NCBI RefSeq assembly: GCF_001908095.1
Contig: NZ_MKGR01000010.1
Coordinates: 1-64,000, forward strand
From: Xenorhabdus thuongxuanensis
Lineage (GTDB): Bacteria; Pseudomonadota; Gammaproteobacteria; Enterobacterales; Enterobacteriaceae
DNA: 64,000 nt
Reading direction: 5' to 3'
Position numbers and translations under genes: made by a program. The notes below the pieces were generated by a model. The model did not search any database. It was not told the origin of the DNA and saw only the letters and a program-made list of their open reading frames with translations. Shown one piece after another: positions 18,650-27,278 of the stretch (position 1 is its first letter; every line of letters begins with the position of its first letter).

Positions 18650-20407
18650 TTAAAGATATTTTTTTATATTACGTGTTAGGTCTGCAGGTTTCAATTGATT
18701 ACCAGTTTTGGGGTCAAAAGAGCCAAGATGTTCTCCATTGCTGGCTCGATAGCCTTCCAGTTCGCCGTGTTGTGAGTCCCACTCATAAATTCTACGTCCT
18801 TTTTCACCAATCCATCGAGCTCGTTTTCCGCCGCTCCCTTGTTTTGGTGTTTTTGCAGGTCCTTTTCGTAATTCACCTAGTCCTTTAATATCTTCAGTTT
18901 TTGGAGCAGGATAATATTTGTGACCATCTTGCTGAACACCTTTACGTTGTTTTTCTTTTTCTTCCGAGACTTTTTGTTCTTTTTCTTTTTTCTTGCTTTC
19001 CGCTTTATTGCGGCTTTCCATTAGAGGAGCAAGGTCTCTTTTTGTTTGTTCAATGTTTCTATGAGCATTAACTAATCTTACTCCAAGCTGTAAATAAAAG
19101 GATTGTGTTGCAAGAAGTGTCTCAGATCTATAGCCTGGTTCTTTTTCTGTTCTGGCTACAGTTTCTTTTAAATAAGGCGTCTCCCCTCTCGTTAATAAAA
19201 TATTAATTAGGCTTCTATCATTTATTTTAACCTCTTTTCTTATAAAATTACGTTGAAATTCGTTTTGTTGGAACACCAAAGGATTTTTTACTGGGTCACT
19301 TAATGTGAGTCCTTCTGGTGAGTTCAAAAGTTGGTTCAGATGATTTTGTTTATCCTGATATACACTATCAATATTTGTAAATTCTGTCTGAGCTTCATGA
19401 AGTTCTAATGTTGCAGCTAATAATGGGTGAGCAGCGTACCATTCCTGTTCTCTTTTCTTTGCCTCTTCCAGTTGTTTTTTTTCTTCTTCCACAGTAGGCG
19501 TTTTGGAAACGGAAATATAGATAGGCTCATGTTTGCCATCAAAATCAATAATTGCATGAGAGGTATCAGACATCAGTGCTGATGAAAACACCTCAACTGC
19601 AGGAGTAGGGACTACTGATTGGTTTTTGGACACATTGGTCTTAGCACTATCAATCTGGATTACCATAGGTTTCATTCCAGCAACAACTTGAGCAGTGTAA
19701 TCATTAGATATAAAATGTGTCGATGTTCTTTCTGCTTTTACCACAGGAACGCTAGTCGGATTTCTGATAATCGCCATTTGGCGCTGTTGATTTTTTGTAT
19801 CAACGACAGGTTGAACAACTACATCTGCAATAACTGCATTTTTTCCACGAATTTTTGCATTAATTTCATCCATCGCAAGAGAACCCACAAACAATGTTGT
19901 TACCGGCAGTGCTGTCACTTGATAAACATCCGTTATACCAAAACGATTCCACGCTTTATTTCTAGTATTTTCAATAGCTTCCCTTTCCATTTTTGCAATA
20001 TTTTCAATGAGATCCTGTCTTCTTGATTCCAGGTCTAACAACAGTGATGCAATCCCTGCTACAGGGCCAGCAAAACGTGAGCCAAACCTAGCTATTCCTA
20101 AAGCTGAATCTGCCAGGCGCGTAGCAAAGGGCTTGGCACTGTCTATGTAATTCCCCGGGTTCATAAAACCTGTATCAAGAGTACCAATACTAAGTGTTGC
20201 GCTTAAAACTCCGTTGACTGGAAATGCCAGCGCTGGAATACCAGGTCTAGCCATACTGAGGGCTGCCACAGCGTAACCGGCTGAACGATTGGAATCATTA
20301 TAACCACCAGAGCTACCGCCACCGTTATAATCGCCAAAGCCATTTTCATTTCCCCAGCCAGCATCCTTAGATGGTCCTGGTGATGTTACAGTCATTGTAT
20401 CGTGCAT
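18650..20407 (-). CDS. Xenocin-like bacteriocin with colicin E3-type 16S rRNase domain
   Basis: 585-residue bacteriocin. The glycine/asparagine-rich N terminus (NGFGDYNGGGSSGGYND) and alanine/glycine-rich segment resemble translocation regions of S-type pyocins and colicins. A coiled-coil region (about residues 320-500, rich in Lys/Glu/Gln) follows. The last ~90 residues match the colicin E3 cytotoxic domain. YEWDSQHGELEGYRA contains the Asp, His and Glu corresponding to E3 Asp510, His513 and Glu517; the Arg545 equivalent lies in TRNIKKYL. It is therefore predicted to cut 16S rRNA near the decoding site in susceptible relatives. No lysis gene is seen next to it. The N-terminal two-thirds differ from colicins, as expected for a different receptor. 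It closely fits published xenocin of X. nematophila, from memory. Confidence 0.93.
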   Translation of the reverse strand: MHDTMTVTSPGPSKDAGWGNENGFGDYNGGGSSGGYNDSNRSAGYAVAALSMARPGIPALAFPVNGVLSATLSIGTLDTGFMNPGNYIDSAKPFATRLADSALGIARFGSRFAGPVAGIASLLLDLESRRQDLIENIAKMEREAIENTRNKAWNRFGITDVYQVTALPVTTLFVGSLAMDEINAKIRGKNAVIADVVVQPVVDTKNQQRQMAIIRNPTSVPVVKAERTSTHFISNDYTAQVVAGMKPMVIQIDSAKTNVSKNQSVVPTPAVEVFSSALMSDTSHAIIDFDGKHEPIYISVSKTPTVEEEKKQLEEAKKREQEWYAAHPLLAATLELHEAQTEFTNIDSVYQDKQNHLNQLLNSPEGLTLSDPVKNPLVFQQNEFQRNFIRKEVKINDRSLINILLTRGETPYLKETVARTEKEPGYRSETLLATQSFYLQLGVRLVNAHRNIEQTKRDLAPLMESRNKAESKKKEKEQKVSEEKEKQRKGVQQDGHKYYPAPKTEDIKGLGELRKGPAKTPKQGSGGKRARWIGEKGRRIYEWDSQHGELEGYRASNGEHLGSFDPKTGNQLKPADLTRNIKKYL

Positions 20408-20454
20408 TATTTTTCCTTTTTATTAATTAATATCATTAAATTCGGTGTGTTATA

Positions 20455-20494
20455 AACGGTTACTAAATAGATAAATAAATTAATAGTTACCGTT
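20455..20494. promoter_or_regulatory. Inverted repeat in the bacteriocin promoter region
   Basis: AACGGTTACTA (20455-20465) and TAGTTACCGTT (20484-20494) are inverted copies with one mismatch, separated by 18 bases, and lie 48-87 bases before the bacteriocin start. Size and placement suit a dimeric regulator. I cannot name the regulator; the site is not a LexA box. Confidence 0.45.
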
Positions 20495-20610
20495 CTTGTT
20501 CATGATATTAACAATATACAAATAAAAATTTCACTTCATTTAACTGTATGATTAACAGAACAAAACATGTATTCTAAAAACTTAAATATTCAAATTATTG
20601 GGAATTAGAT

Positions 20611-20787
20611 ATGTTAAATAAAGTAATTTGCGACGAGTGCGTGCGGGCAGATAAATTTGAACAAATCTGCGTGCCGTGTCAGGAACTGGACTGGATTTAA
20701 CAGATGAATCGGCCTGTGGTGTCTGTCATGGTGGCGGTACAGGAATGCCCTAAATGTTTGGGGAGTGGTGAGATTATTGAAGAATAA
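20611..20787 (+). pseudogene. Remnant of a zinc-finger (DnaJ-like CxxC) protein
   Basis: Successive frames encode Cys-pair motifs: ICDECVRAD and ICVPCQELD (ATG at 20611), then CGVCHGGGTG, and after a frame change CPKCLGSGEIIEE. The spacing and Gly/Cys pattern resemble the CxxCxGxG repeats of DnaJ or phage antitermination-type zinc fingers. Stops at 20698-20700 and about 20752 break it, so it is not functional as one protein. It may be a phage relic. A shorter piece (20704-20787) could still be translated. Confidence 0.45.
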
Positions 20788-20807
20788 GTGGGACCGCGAT
20801 CCCACTT
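20786..20807. repeat. AAGTGGGA palindrome, copy 2
   Basis: AAGTGGGA (20786-20793) and TCCCACTT (20800-20807) are perfect inverted copies with a CCGCGA loop. The hairpin directly abuts the parE stop codon and also follows the zinc-finger remnant on the other strand. Confidence 0.7.
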
Positions 20808-21125
20808 CTAATGGTTATCATTATCACTGTGTAATAACGCCTCATAATCTTGTCCGCCATAGAACATACCAAGGATAGAGACAAAATTTGATTCTACTAC
20901 AAACGCAATAACCACACGTTTTTTATAATTGGTGATTCTCAATCCTGGACGAACGTCATCGCGTTTAGTGCCACGATGGGGGAACGTAGATAGACTCTCA
21001 CAGTAACTGACAATAGACTCAGTGTATCGCATAGCAATATTTGGCGAAGAATGAATTGGAATGTAATCATACAGTTCAATTATCTGAGTTTCTGCCTCAG
21101 GTGAAAATATGACTGAATGACTCAT
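20808..21125 (-). CDS. parE: ParE/RelE-family toxin
   Basis: Toxin of a type II toxin-antitoxin pair, 105 residues, RelE/ParE fold. Family marks include the N-terminal FSPEAETQIIELYDYI, the middle SLSTFPHRGTKRDDVRPGLRI and RVVIAFVVE. ParE toxins usually poison DNA gyrase, while RelE relatives cut mRNA; the sequence fits ParE better. Its start overlaps the antitoxin stop by four bases, which indicates translational coupling. Confidence 0.9.
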   Translation of the reverse strand: MSHSVIFSPEAETQIIELYDYIPIHSSPNIAMRYTESIVSYCESLSTFPHRGTKRDDVRPGLRITNYKKRVVIAFVVESNFVSILGMFYGGQDYEALLHSDNDNH

Positions 21126-21391
21126 TTTGAATGCCCGTGCCGTTCCGCCAGACGAGCGCGAATCTGATCAATACTGAGGGCTCGTGATGGGTCAGATTTT
21201 AGAGCATCATAGGCAGGGCCAACCTGATTATTTAGCCAGTTTTCAACTGCTCTGTCACGCGCCAACAATGCTCGTAATCCTTCTCGAATAACTTCACTCT
21301 CAGTTGCATATTCACCACTACTGACCCGAATTTTCACCATTTCAGCCATCTCGTTCGGCAGGGTAATGCTCATTTGTTTTGTGGTTCGCAT
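21122..21391 (-). CDS. parD: ParD-family antitoxin
   Basis: Antitoxin of about 89 residues with an N-terminal ribbon-helix-helix (KQMSITLPNEMAEMVKIRV, then ESEVIREGLRALLARD) and a C-terminal toxin-binding helix. It neutralises the neighbouring ParE and represses its own promoter. I prefer the ATG at 21391 (MRTTKQ), preceded by GGAG, to the TTG five codons upstream. Confidence 0.9.
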   Translation of the reverse strand: MRTTKQMSITLPNEMAEMVKIRVSSGEYATESEVIREGLRALLARDRAVENWLNNQVGPAYDALKSDPSRALSIDQIRARLAERHGHSK

Positions 21392-21433
21392 AGTGTTGAT
21401 CTCCAATTAGACTAAGTAGGATTTAATCCTATC

Positions 21434-21447
21434 ACAATAATTATTGT
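21434..21447. promoter_or_regulatory. Palindrome upstream of parD, likely autoregulatory operator
   Basis: ACAATAATTATTGT is a perfect 14-base palindrome 43 bases upstream of the parD start. Ribbon-helix-helix antitoxins bind short palindromes at this position. Confidence 0.5.
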
Positions 21448-21488
21448 AGCCCAATTAATAGCTCAATTTAAATCCATGCTGTTCAATA

Positions 21489-21896
21489 TTAATCAAAATA
21501 CGCCTGCCACGCGTGAACCATAGCCTCTTTGATATTTTCAGCATTACCAACCCATGAATAGTGTTGGCCAAAATATTCAAATCTAATTACCCATTGGCCA
21601 TCATCACGGCGATGTGGTGCGGAAAATCGTGGGCGTTCTGTTGGTTTTGGCTGTTCTATATGATGTTCAGCTATTTTATCTGGTTTTGCTCTTTGTTCTG
21701 GTTCATGTTCAAATTCATCCTCAATTTCTACCTCATCATCCAGTTCCTCGTCCTCATCGTCCTGAATGACAATATTTGGAAATTTATCTACCAGATGATA
21801 TCGGCTATTTTCCCCAACTTGTTGTCCTAATGCGTCTGCTACAAATTCCAAATATCGTTTTGTCAGTGGTATGTTATCTCTATATTCTGGCTGCAC
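21489..21896 (-). CDS. Hypothetical acidic protein
   Basis: 135 residues from a GTG start, with a stop a few codons upstream, so it may be the remaining part of a longer gene. A central run is very acidic (QDDEDEELDDEVEIEDEFE) and is followed by a Lys/Pro-rich linker. The C-terminal ~40 residues (GQWVIRFEYFGQHYSWVGN) look folded. I recognise no family. The two ends could be separate domains joined by the acidic linker. It lies between parDE and a truncated secretion adaptor, in DNA full of remnants. Confidence 0.5.
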   Translation of the reverse strand: MQPEYRDNIPLTKRYLEFVADALGQQVGENSRYHLVDKFPNIVIQDDEDEELDDEVEIEDEFEHEPEQRAKPDKIAEHHIEQPKPTERPRFSAPHRRDDGQWVIRFEYFGQHYSWVGNAENIKEAMVHAWQAYFD

Positions 21897-21941
21897 ATCC
21901 CCAAATATTCAGCGCACACGGTCTCTCACAGCGATGCTTTT

Positions 21942-22307
21942 CTAGCGATGATCTTTAACGGGATGGGGTTTCACAGCCGGACATTGCACATGTTTTCCGG
22001 CTTTTTTAACACAAGCCGATTTCGCGTTTAATGAAGCGGGGGGTGATTGAATAATTGCACCATCATTTTGTGCAATTAATGATACCGCCGGAGGATCATA
22101 AACAACAGTACCGGTGATATTTACCCTTTCACTGTAAGAGCCAAATGTAATTATTGATACGATAAAAACGAAAGTTAGCATGCCTGTTAGCAGACACATG
22201 GAGAGGCTTGATGGAATATTCAGACAAGATGCACCAAGCCATCCTTCTCGTTTGTGTTGTAAAGCTTCGGCACGATAGATTAAATTTTCATTCTTTTCTG
22301 TGCTCAT
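21942..22307 (-). CDS. Truncated HlyD/CvaA-type membrane-fusion protein
   Basis: The first ~90 residues match the N terminus of HlyD-family adaptors of bacteriocin exporters: YRAEALQHKREGWLGASCLN, then one membrane helix (about 33-55), FGSYSERVNITGTV and AQNDGAI. Full-length relatives are about 400 residues. Here the reading leaves the family at about residue 90 and ends in an unrelated Cys/Lys-rich tail at 122. It has lost the coiled-coil and barrel parts, so it is probably non-functional. It overlaps the upstream protease gene by about 20 bases. I chose the ATG at 22307 (MSTEKNENL). Confidence 0.6.
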   Translation of the reverse strand: MSTEKNENLIYRAEALQHKREGWLGASCLNIPSSLSMCLLTGMLTFVFIVSIITFGSYSERVNITGTVVYDPPAVSLIAQNDGAIIQSPPASLNAKSACVKKAGKHVQCPAVKPHPVKDHR

Positions 22308-23190
22308 TAGAAACAAAAACCTTCTTATTTTTAAAATCTATAATTATTTTTCGGTTTCTAAGGAAGCTGTTTCCTATGATGCCGTCAATTTTCCCCATAT
22401 GTTGAAAATGTCCGTCAACAATGACTGCGCTAAACTGCTCCGGTTTTCCAGTTGTCGATTTCATTGTGAGCATTGTAGCTTCACATCCTTTGTTATCCAT
22501 TTCCGGATTAACCGAGAGACAGCTTATTGGTATGTAGGACTTAAGTCTCTCACGCCATATTATAGATACTGTAGCACCTGTATCCAAAATCACGCGGTAT
22601 TTATGGCCGGATTGCTCGACATCAAAAGCCATTCCTTCAGAGGATATTTGGAAAGGAAATTCTGTAAAACCTTTTGGAGTATTCTTTTTTTTATCAGTAA
22701 GACTATCCGCTATAGTTAGTGTATTAGATATATAATCCAGTGTTATCTGTTTACCTTTAAAAGCGCCGAGACCTACAACAGGTGTATTTGGTAATTTTCC
22801 TTTGTTATAAACCAATAGCCCCCATTGCTTAAATGGAGTCACGATCACATCTTTAAATCTCATATTATTTATGTCCAGAGAATGAGCCAGATACTTTATA
22901 TTCTCCTGAACTTTTCCGGTTAAATCTGTACTGTGATAAGTACTTTCTTTTTTGAGTCCTTTTATTTTATTTATCTGAGATTCATAAAGGTGAAAGCCCA
23001 TAGAAGAGCCAGTATCAACCATTGCATATACTGGCTGACCATCAATGATAAATGTCGTATAAGGAACAAAATATTCATCAAAATTCAGTTTTAGTGTTAC
23101 GGTTCTTTTTATATTAGCAAGGGAACTTTCTGAAAATGTGGCAAAAGCAAAAAATAAAAGCATTGCTAACCAATAATTAAATTTTACCAT
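22288..23190 (-). CDS. Secreted retropepsin-like aspartic protease
   Basis: 300 residues with a signal peptide (hydrophobic residues 7-25, cleavage probably near SSLA). Two aspartic-protease signatures are visible, VDTGSS near residue 57 and ILDTGATVS near residue 206, each followed by hydrophobic strands, so the chain may form a pseudo-dimer by itself. It is expected to act in the periplasm or outside the cell. Its 3' end overlaps the truncated HlyD-type adaptor. In related bacteria similar proteases occur next to peptide exporters, which suggests a role in bacteriocin processing. This is inference; no peptide precursor is recognised beside it. Confidence 0.75.
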   Translation of the reverse strand: MVKFNYWLAMLLFFAFATFSESSLANIKRTVTLKLNFDEYFVPYTTFIIDGQPVYAMVDTGSSMGFHLYESQINKIKGLKKESTYHSTDLTGKVQENIKYLAHSLDINNMRFKDVIVTPFKQWGLLVYNKGKLPNTPVVGLGAFKGKQITLDYISNTLTIADSLTDKKKNTPKGFTEFPFQISSEGMAFDVEQSGHKYRVILDTGATVSIIWRERLKSYIPISCLSVNPEMDNKGCEATMLTMKSTTGKPEQFSAVIVDGHFQHMGKIDGIIGNSFLRNRKIIIDFKNKKVFVSNEHRKE

Positions 23191-23199
23191 TGTTCAAGC

Positions 23200-23301
23200 T
23201 CACTCTTTATATTCTTGGATATGGATATTTTCGATTATCGTTTCTTCACTGATGCCGGCCGCAATCAGGTGTGATGCGGCGCGACTGAGAAAAAGCCGCA
23301 T
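23200..23301 (-). CDS. Possible small ORF or fragment (33 residues)
   Basis: Starts MRLFLSRAASHLIAAG and continues ISEETIIENIHIQEYKE, stopping 9 bases before the protease start. Its composition is protein-like (an amphipathic helix, then acidic residues), but the ATG has no clear ribosome site. It may be the surviving C-terminal tail of a larger gene of the export locus or a short leader. I do not recognise it. Confidence 0.3.
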   Translation of the reverse strand: MRLFLSRAASHLIAAGISEETIIENIHIQEYKE

Positions 23302-23514
23302 TGCTTTTTTAATTAGATGTCATACCGAGACTCCAGATGACTCTTAGAGGATAGGGTTAATAACATACACAAATGTTAAACAAAAATCAACAAGTTATAT
23401 ATATTTGAGTTACAATACAAAATTAGTGTGCTATCGACCACTGTGGGGTAAGCAACCTGAGATTTGGATGAATCTTGAACTAATCACCTATTCCAGAATC
23501 AAAACTTTCTGTCA

Positions 23515-23574
23515 AGAAAAAACCGTCACTAAATATTAATATTACCTACTTAGAAATGGATATCTTAGTGACGG
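23515..23574 (-). terminator. azlCD terminator
   Basis: CCGTCACTAA (23523-23532) pairs with TTAGTGACGG (23565-23574). On the minus strand the hairpin is followed by a T run. It lies 24 bases past the azlD stop. Confidence 0.75.
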
Positions 23575-23598
23575 CTTAACCAGGATTCAGATATAAGA

Positions 23599-23931
23599 TT
23601 AATTAAACAAGCATTGCATCAACATAAAAAATAGCAGGGAAAGCATTAAACTTTTTAATATTGATCTCGTATACTTACTAATAAAATAAGCCAACATCAC
23701 CGTAATCAATGCGAAAACATATTTAATATTAAAATGTTCAATTAATTCACTGAGGGATAAATTATTCAATGAAATATTAACGATAATCGTCCCCAGGATA
23801 AAACAGATGGCATAATCCAGGGAAGTAATTAGCAGCCCCTTTTCCTTAAACCAGCGATTATGATTCACTAAAAAAGGAGCTATTCTTAATATGAAACTCA
23901 TTAATCCCATCAATACGATCAACAGCATCAT
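23599..23931 (-). CDS. azlD: AzlD-family branched-chain amino acid exporter subunit
   Basis: 110-residue membrane protein with three to four hydrophobic helices, the size and pattern of AzlD (YgaH-type). It forms a two-component exporter with AzlC for branched-chain amino acids or analogues. Its start overlaps the azlC stop by four bases. The N-terminal LMGLMSFILRIAPFLVNH segment is family-typical (TxxxRxxPFL). Confidence 0.82.
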   Translation of the reverse strand: MMLLIVLMGLMSFILRIAPFLVNHNRWFKEKGLLITSLDYAICFILGTIIVNISLNNLSLSELIEHFNIKYVFALITVMLAYFISKYTRSILKSLMLSLLFFMLMQCLFN

Positions 23932-24635
23932 AATCTTCTATCCTTTCTGATTTTCCGTTCAATAAACGCAATCACTATTCCGCATAAAACAGGGACTGCC
24001 AGATCCATTAATTTCATATCTACTTCATTCAATAATGGTGCGCAACCCCCTCCCATCACTGTCGCCAAGACAGACATATCCTTGCCCGAACGCTTGGCAG
24101 TCAGGGAGGCAAAATGGATGGGAACCAACATCACGAGGAACAGCGAAAGGGAACCATAATCCAGATATTCGGCCGAAATATACCCCAGCAAAGTGGCACA
24201 AAATGTAATCACAAAACAGGGTACAGCAACGCCCAGATAAAAATGAAATTGGGACTTTCCATCCGTGATATTTTCCGCAGAGAGATGTGAATGTGTCACT
24301 GTATAAGTGCTGGCGCTAAATCCCAGCATCGACAGCAAAATATTTCGCTTAGGGATGCCATGAAAATATTGTGACATCACCATTGCCATCAAGAAAAAGC
24401 GGAAGTTGATCAGTAAGGCCAGAATAATAACAGAAAGTATCGCCCCATCAGTCAGATAACCTACCGCAGCGACTTGTAATGGTGCAGCATATATCAACAA
24501 TGATCCGACTAACGTTTCCATTAATGGAATACCGTGACTTTGATAAAGAGCACCAATCGAAGTAAAAATAAGGAAAAAAGAGATACAAACAGGCAAAGAA
24601 TCAACCATGCCTTTCCTAAAGAGTGAATTCAACAC
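23928..24635 (-). CDS. azlC: AzlC-family branched-chain amino acid exporter subunit
   Basis: 235 residues, multi-pass inner-membrane protein of the AzlC/YgaZ family. Family segments include ISFFLIFTSIGALYQSHGI near the start and LINFRFFLMAMVMSQYF near residue 78. With AzlD it should export valine-like amino acids. It is transcribed away from the adjacent ABC importer genes, and the two units share a 212-base spacer. Confidence 0.87.
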   Translation of the reverse strand: MLNSLFRKGMVDSLPVCISFFLIFTSIGALYQSHGIPLMETLVGSLLIYAAPLQVAAVGYLTDGAILSVIILALLINFRFFLMAMVMSQYFHGIPKRNILLSMLGFSASTYTVTHSHLSAENITDGKSQFHFYLGVAVPCFVITFCATLLGYISAEYLDYGSLSLFLVMLVPIHFASLTAKRSGKDMSVLATVMGGGCAPLLNEVDMKLMDLAVPVLCGIVIAFIERKIRKDRRL

Positions 24636-24847
24636 TTGGCACCTATATTTAACGTTATATTTAGGGTAACTGAGAAATCGATAAATTTTATGATAAATAT
24701 AATTAAACGATAATCAATATAAACCTTATTGATTAGAAATCACATCAGGATATGATATAACTTTATTTTATATATAAAGCTTATGATATTACCGCTATAG
24801 TAAAAATAATTTTAAAAACAATAATTCCCCTCGGAGAAATAGATAAC

Positions 24848-25615
24848 ATGAAAGCGGTATTAAATATATTATTGGCAGGCATTATTCAATTGGGTTTCAC
24901 CCACTTTACTTATGCACAATCTACTCTTGATAACATTCATTCCACAGGAATATTCAGGATTGGGACTGAAGGTGCCTATGCCCCATTCAGTTATCATGAC
25001 ACCTCAGGAAACCTGACCGGATTTGATGTGGAAATCGGTCGTGAAATTGCTCAGCGCATGAAAGTGAAGCCTGAATTTATTGAAGGAAAATGGGATGGTT
25101 TGATTGGTGGGCTTGATGCCGGACGTTTCGATGCCGTGATGAACCAAGTCGCCATTACACAGGAACGTGAGAAAAAATACAGTTTCTCTTTACCTTACGT
25201 TATTTCAGAAGCTGTACTAATTACCCGAAAAGATAACAACGATATTAAGACATTTAGCGATTTAAAAGGGAAAAAATCGGCGCATACTCTGACCAATAAC
25301 TTTGCCCAGATCGCCAGACATTATGGCGCCGATATTATCGGCACTAATGGCTTTAATCAGGAAGTCGATCTGGTAAGTACAGGCCGTGCTGATGCCACCA
25401 TTAACGATAAACTTTCTTACCTCGATTACAAAAAACATCGCCCGGATGCTCCGGTAAAAATTGTTGCCGCAGATACCCAGGCAGCACAAACTGCCGTACT
25501 ATTGCGTAAGAACGACACTGAATTAAAAACCGCAGTAGATAAAGCCATTGCTGAGATAAAAGCGGATGGCACTTATCAACGTATCTGGGATAAATATTTC
25601 GCTGAAAACAACTGA
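24848..25615 (+). CDS. Periplasmic amino-acid binding protein of an ABC importer (first copy)
   Basis: 255-residue solute-binding protein of the polar/cystine amino-acid family (SBP_bac_3). It has a signal peptide (residues 1-23, cleaved after YAQ). The family signature GTEGAYAPFSYHDTSGNLTG opens the mature domain, followed by GFDVEIGREIAQRM and GRFDAVMNQVAIT. It resembles TcyJ (FliY) of the cystine importer. It shares most of its sequence with the second binding protein at 27279, so the pair arose by duplication. A 163-base gap separates it from the permease gene. Confidence 0.88.
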   Translation: MKAVLNILLAGIIQLGFTHFTYAQSTLDNIHSTGIFRIGTEGAYAPFSYHDTSGNLTGFDVEIGREIAQRMKVKPEFIEGKWDGLIGGLDAGRFDAVMNQVAITQEREKKYSFSLPYVISEAVLITRKDNNDIKTFSDLKGKKSAHTLTNNFAQIARHYGADIIGTNGFNQEVDLVSTGRADATINDKLSYLDYKKHRPDAPVKIVAADTQAAQTAVLLRKNDTELKTAVDKAIAEIKADGTYQRIWDKYFAENN

Positions 25616-25778
25616 ACAATCATTAAAACAAGGGCCTGATGGAATAGGCTCTTAAAGTCTATCTCAGGTTCTAAGCTATAACTTTATTGTATATAGCGTT
25701 CACCTTTTCTTGCCATATCATCATTAAAACAACCACATAAAAAATAAACATATTTTTAATATCTATCAGGAAGGTTCT

Positions 25779-26480
25779 ATGACTCCATCATGGCTCGATT
25801 TAGCGTTGGATTCTCTATGGCCGATGATTTACGCCGGCCTGACATTCACTATTCCCCTCACGCTGATTACTTTTGCTCTTGGAATTTCATTGGGGTTTGT
25901 GGTTGCTTTAATCAGGCTATATGGTTCTAAACCCCTGGTTGCTGTCGTTCGGTTTTATGTCTGGTTGATCCGCGGTACACCTCTGTTGGTTCAGCTATTC
26001 CTGATCTTCTACGCCCTGCCTAGCGTAGGCATTACTTTGGAAGCGTTCACTTCCGCCGTTATCGGCTTTACCCTGAATGTCGGTGCCTATACCTCAGAAG
26101 TGATCCGTGCCGCACTGATTTCTGTTCCCAAGGGGCAATGGGAAGCTTCTCACTCTATCGGCATGAGTTGGTGGCAATCACTGCGCCGGATCATTCTGCC
26201 TCAGGCGGCACGGGTTTCAATTCCTCCTTTGTCCAATACCTTTATTTCGCTGGTAAAAGATACCTCTCTGGCTTCCGTTATTACCGTGCCAGAAATGTTT
26301 CTGGCGGCACAGCGCATCGCCGCCGTCACCTATCAACCGTTAATCCTGTATACCGAGGCCGCCATTCTCTACCTGCTCTTGAGTTCAGTATTGTCAGCAC
26401 TGCAAGTTCGGTTAGAAAAGAAATTTGCCCAGCAAAACAGTAATAAGGAAGCCAAAGATGATTCAGCTTACCAACATTGA
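25779..26480 (+). CDS. Amino-acid ABC importer permease
   Basis: 233 residues with five hydrophobic helices, HisM/TcyL type. The ATPase-contacting EAA loop is visible as ASHSIGMSWWQSLRRIILPQ near residue 130, and FYVWLIRGTPLLVQLFLIFY near residue 63 is typical of polar amino-acid permeases. It probably forms a homodimer with the ATPase encoded next, whose start overlaps its 3' end by 23 bases. Confidence 0.92.
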   Translation: MTPSWLDLALDSLWPMIYAGLTFTIPLTLITFALGISLGFVVALIRLYGSKPLVAVVRFYVWLIRGTPLLVQLFLIFYALPSVGITLEAFTSAVIGFTLNVGAYTSEVIRAALISVPKGQWEASHSIGMSWWQSLRRIILPQAARVSIPPLSNTFISLVKDTSLASVITVPEMFLAAQRIAAVTYQPLILYTEAAILYLLLSSVLSALQVRLEKKFAQQNSNKEAKDDSAYQH

Positions 26481-27222
26481 AAAAAATTTCGACGGACAGA
26501 AGGTGCTGAAAAATATTAACCTGACCATCAAGGAAGGCAGCCTGACGGCACTTATTGGCCCTTCCGGTAGCGGAAAAAGTACCTTGCTGCGTTGTATTAA
26601 TCTGTTGGAGATCCCACAGGCTGGCAAGCTGGAAATTGGTAAAGAGCAGATCACCTTTACCGGTAAGGAGCGATTGCCACATCGGGAAATCCAACGTTTT
26701 AACCTGCAAACTGGCATGGTATTCCAGAACTTCCAGCTTTTCCCTCATCTGACGGTGATTGAAAACATTATGGAAGGGCTGATTTGGGTACAAAAATGGT
26801 CCCGCGAACGTGCCAGAGAACGGGCGCTGGCGTTGCTAGAAAAAGTCGGATTATCCCACAAAGCGGATGTTTGGCCGAGTACACTATCGGGCGGCCAGCA
26901 ACAACGTGTAGCAATCGCCAGAGCGATGGCACCTTCCCCCAAAGTGCTGCTGTGCGATGAACCAACATCGGCACTTGATCCTGAATTATCTAAAGAAGTC
27001 GTCTCAGTTTTAAAACAATTAGCAGGAGAAGGCACCACCATGTTAATGGCAACGCATGATCTGCGCCTGGCTGCTAATCTTGCTCATGATGTCGTATTTC
27101 TGGAATCTGGTGAGATTATTGAATCGGGGGCGGCAAAAACCCTCTTTACCCGCCCTGATAAGGTACGTACTGTCGAGTTTATCTCAACCCTGACAGAAAC
27201 CTTACCGGACTGGGAAATATAG
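26458..27222 (+). CDS. Amino-acid ABC importer ATP-binding protein
   Basis: About 254 residues. Walker A GPSGSGKST (near residue 32), signature LSGGQQQR, Walker B VLLCDEPTSALD and the switch histidine in MATHD are all present. It belongs to the GlnQ/HisP/TcyN group and powers the adjoining permease. I chose the ATG at 26458 (MIQLTNIEKNF), with AAGGA upstream and inside the permease gene, over an earlier start. The run binding protein-permease-ATPase-binding protein appears to be one transcription unit. Confidence 0.94.
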   Translation: MIQLTNIEKNFDGQKVLKNINLTIKEGSLTALIGPSGSGKSTLLRCINLLEIPQAGKLEIGKEQITFTGKERLPHREIQRFNLQTGMVFQNFQLFPHLTVIENIMEGLIWVQKWSRERARERALALLEKVGLSHKADVWPSTLSGGQQQRVAIARAMAPSPKVLLCDEPTSALDPELSKEVVSVLKQLAGEGTTMLMATHDLRLAANLAHDVVFLESGEIIESGAAKTLFTRPDKVRTVEFISTLTETLPDWEI

Positions 27223-27278
27223 CGGGCAGTCACGGTACATTATTTATTCGGAGAAACACTGTTGCTTGGAGAAACGCA

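Noticed and set aside
20544..20558. Possible LexA box upstream of the bacteriocin (CTGTATGATTAACAG)
   Set aside because: The CTG and CAG arms are separated by 9 bases rather than the required 10, so it does not fit the LexA consensus.
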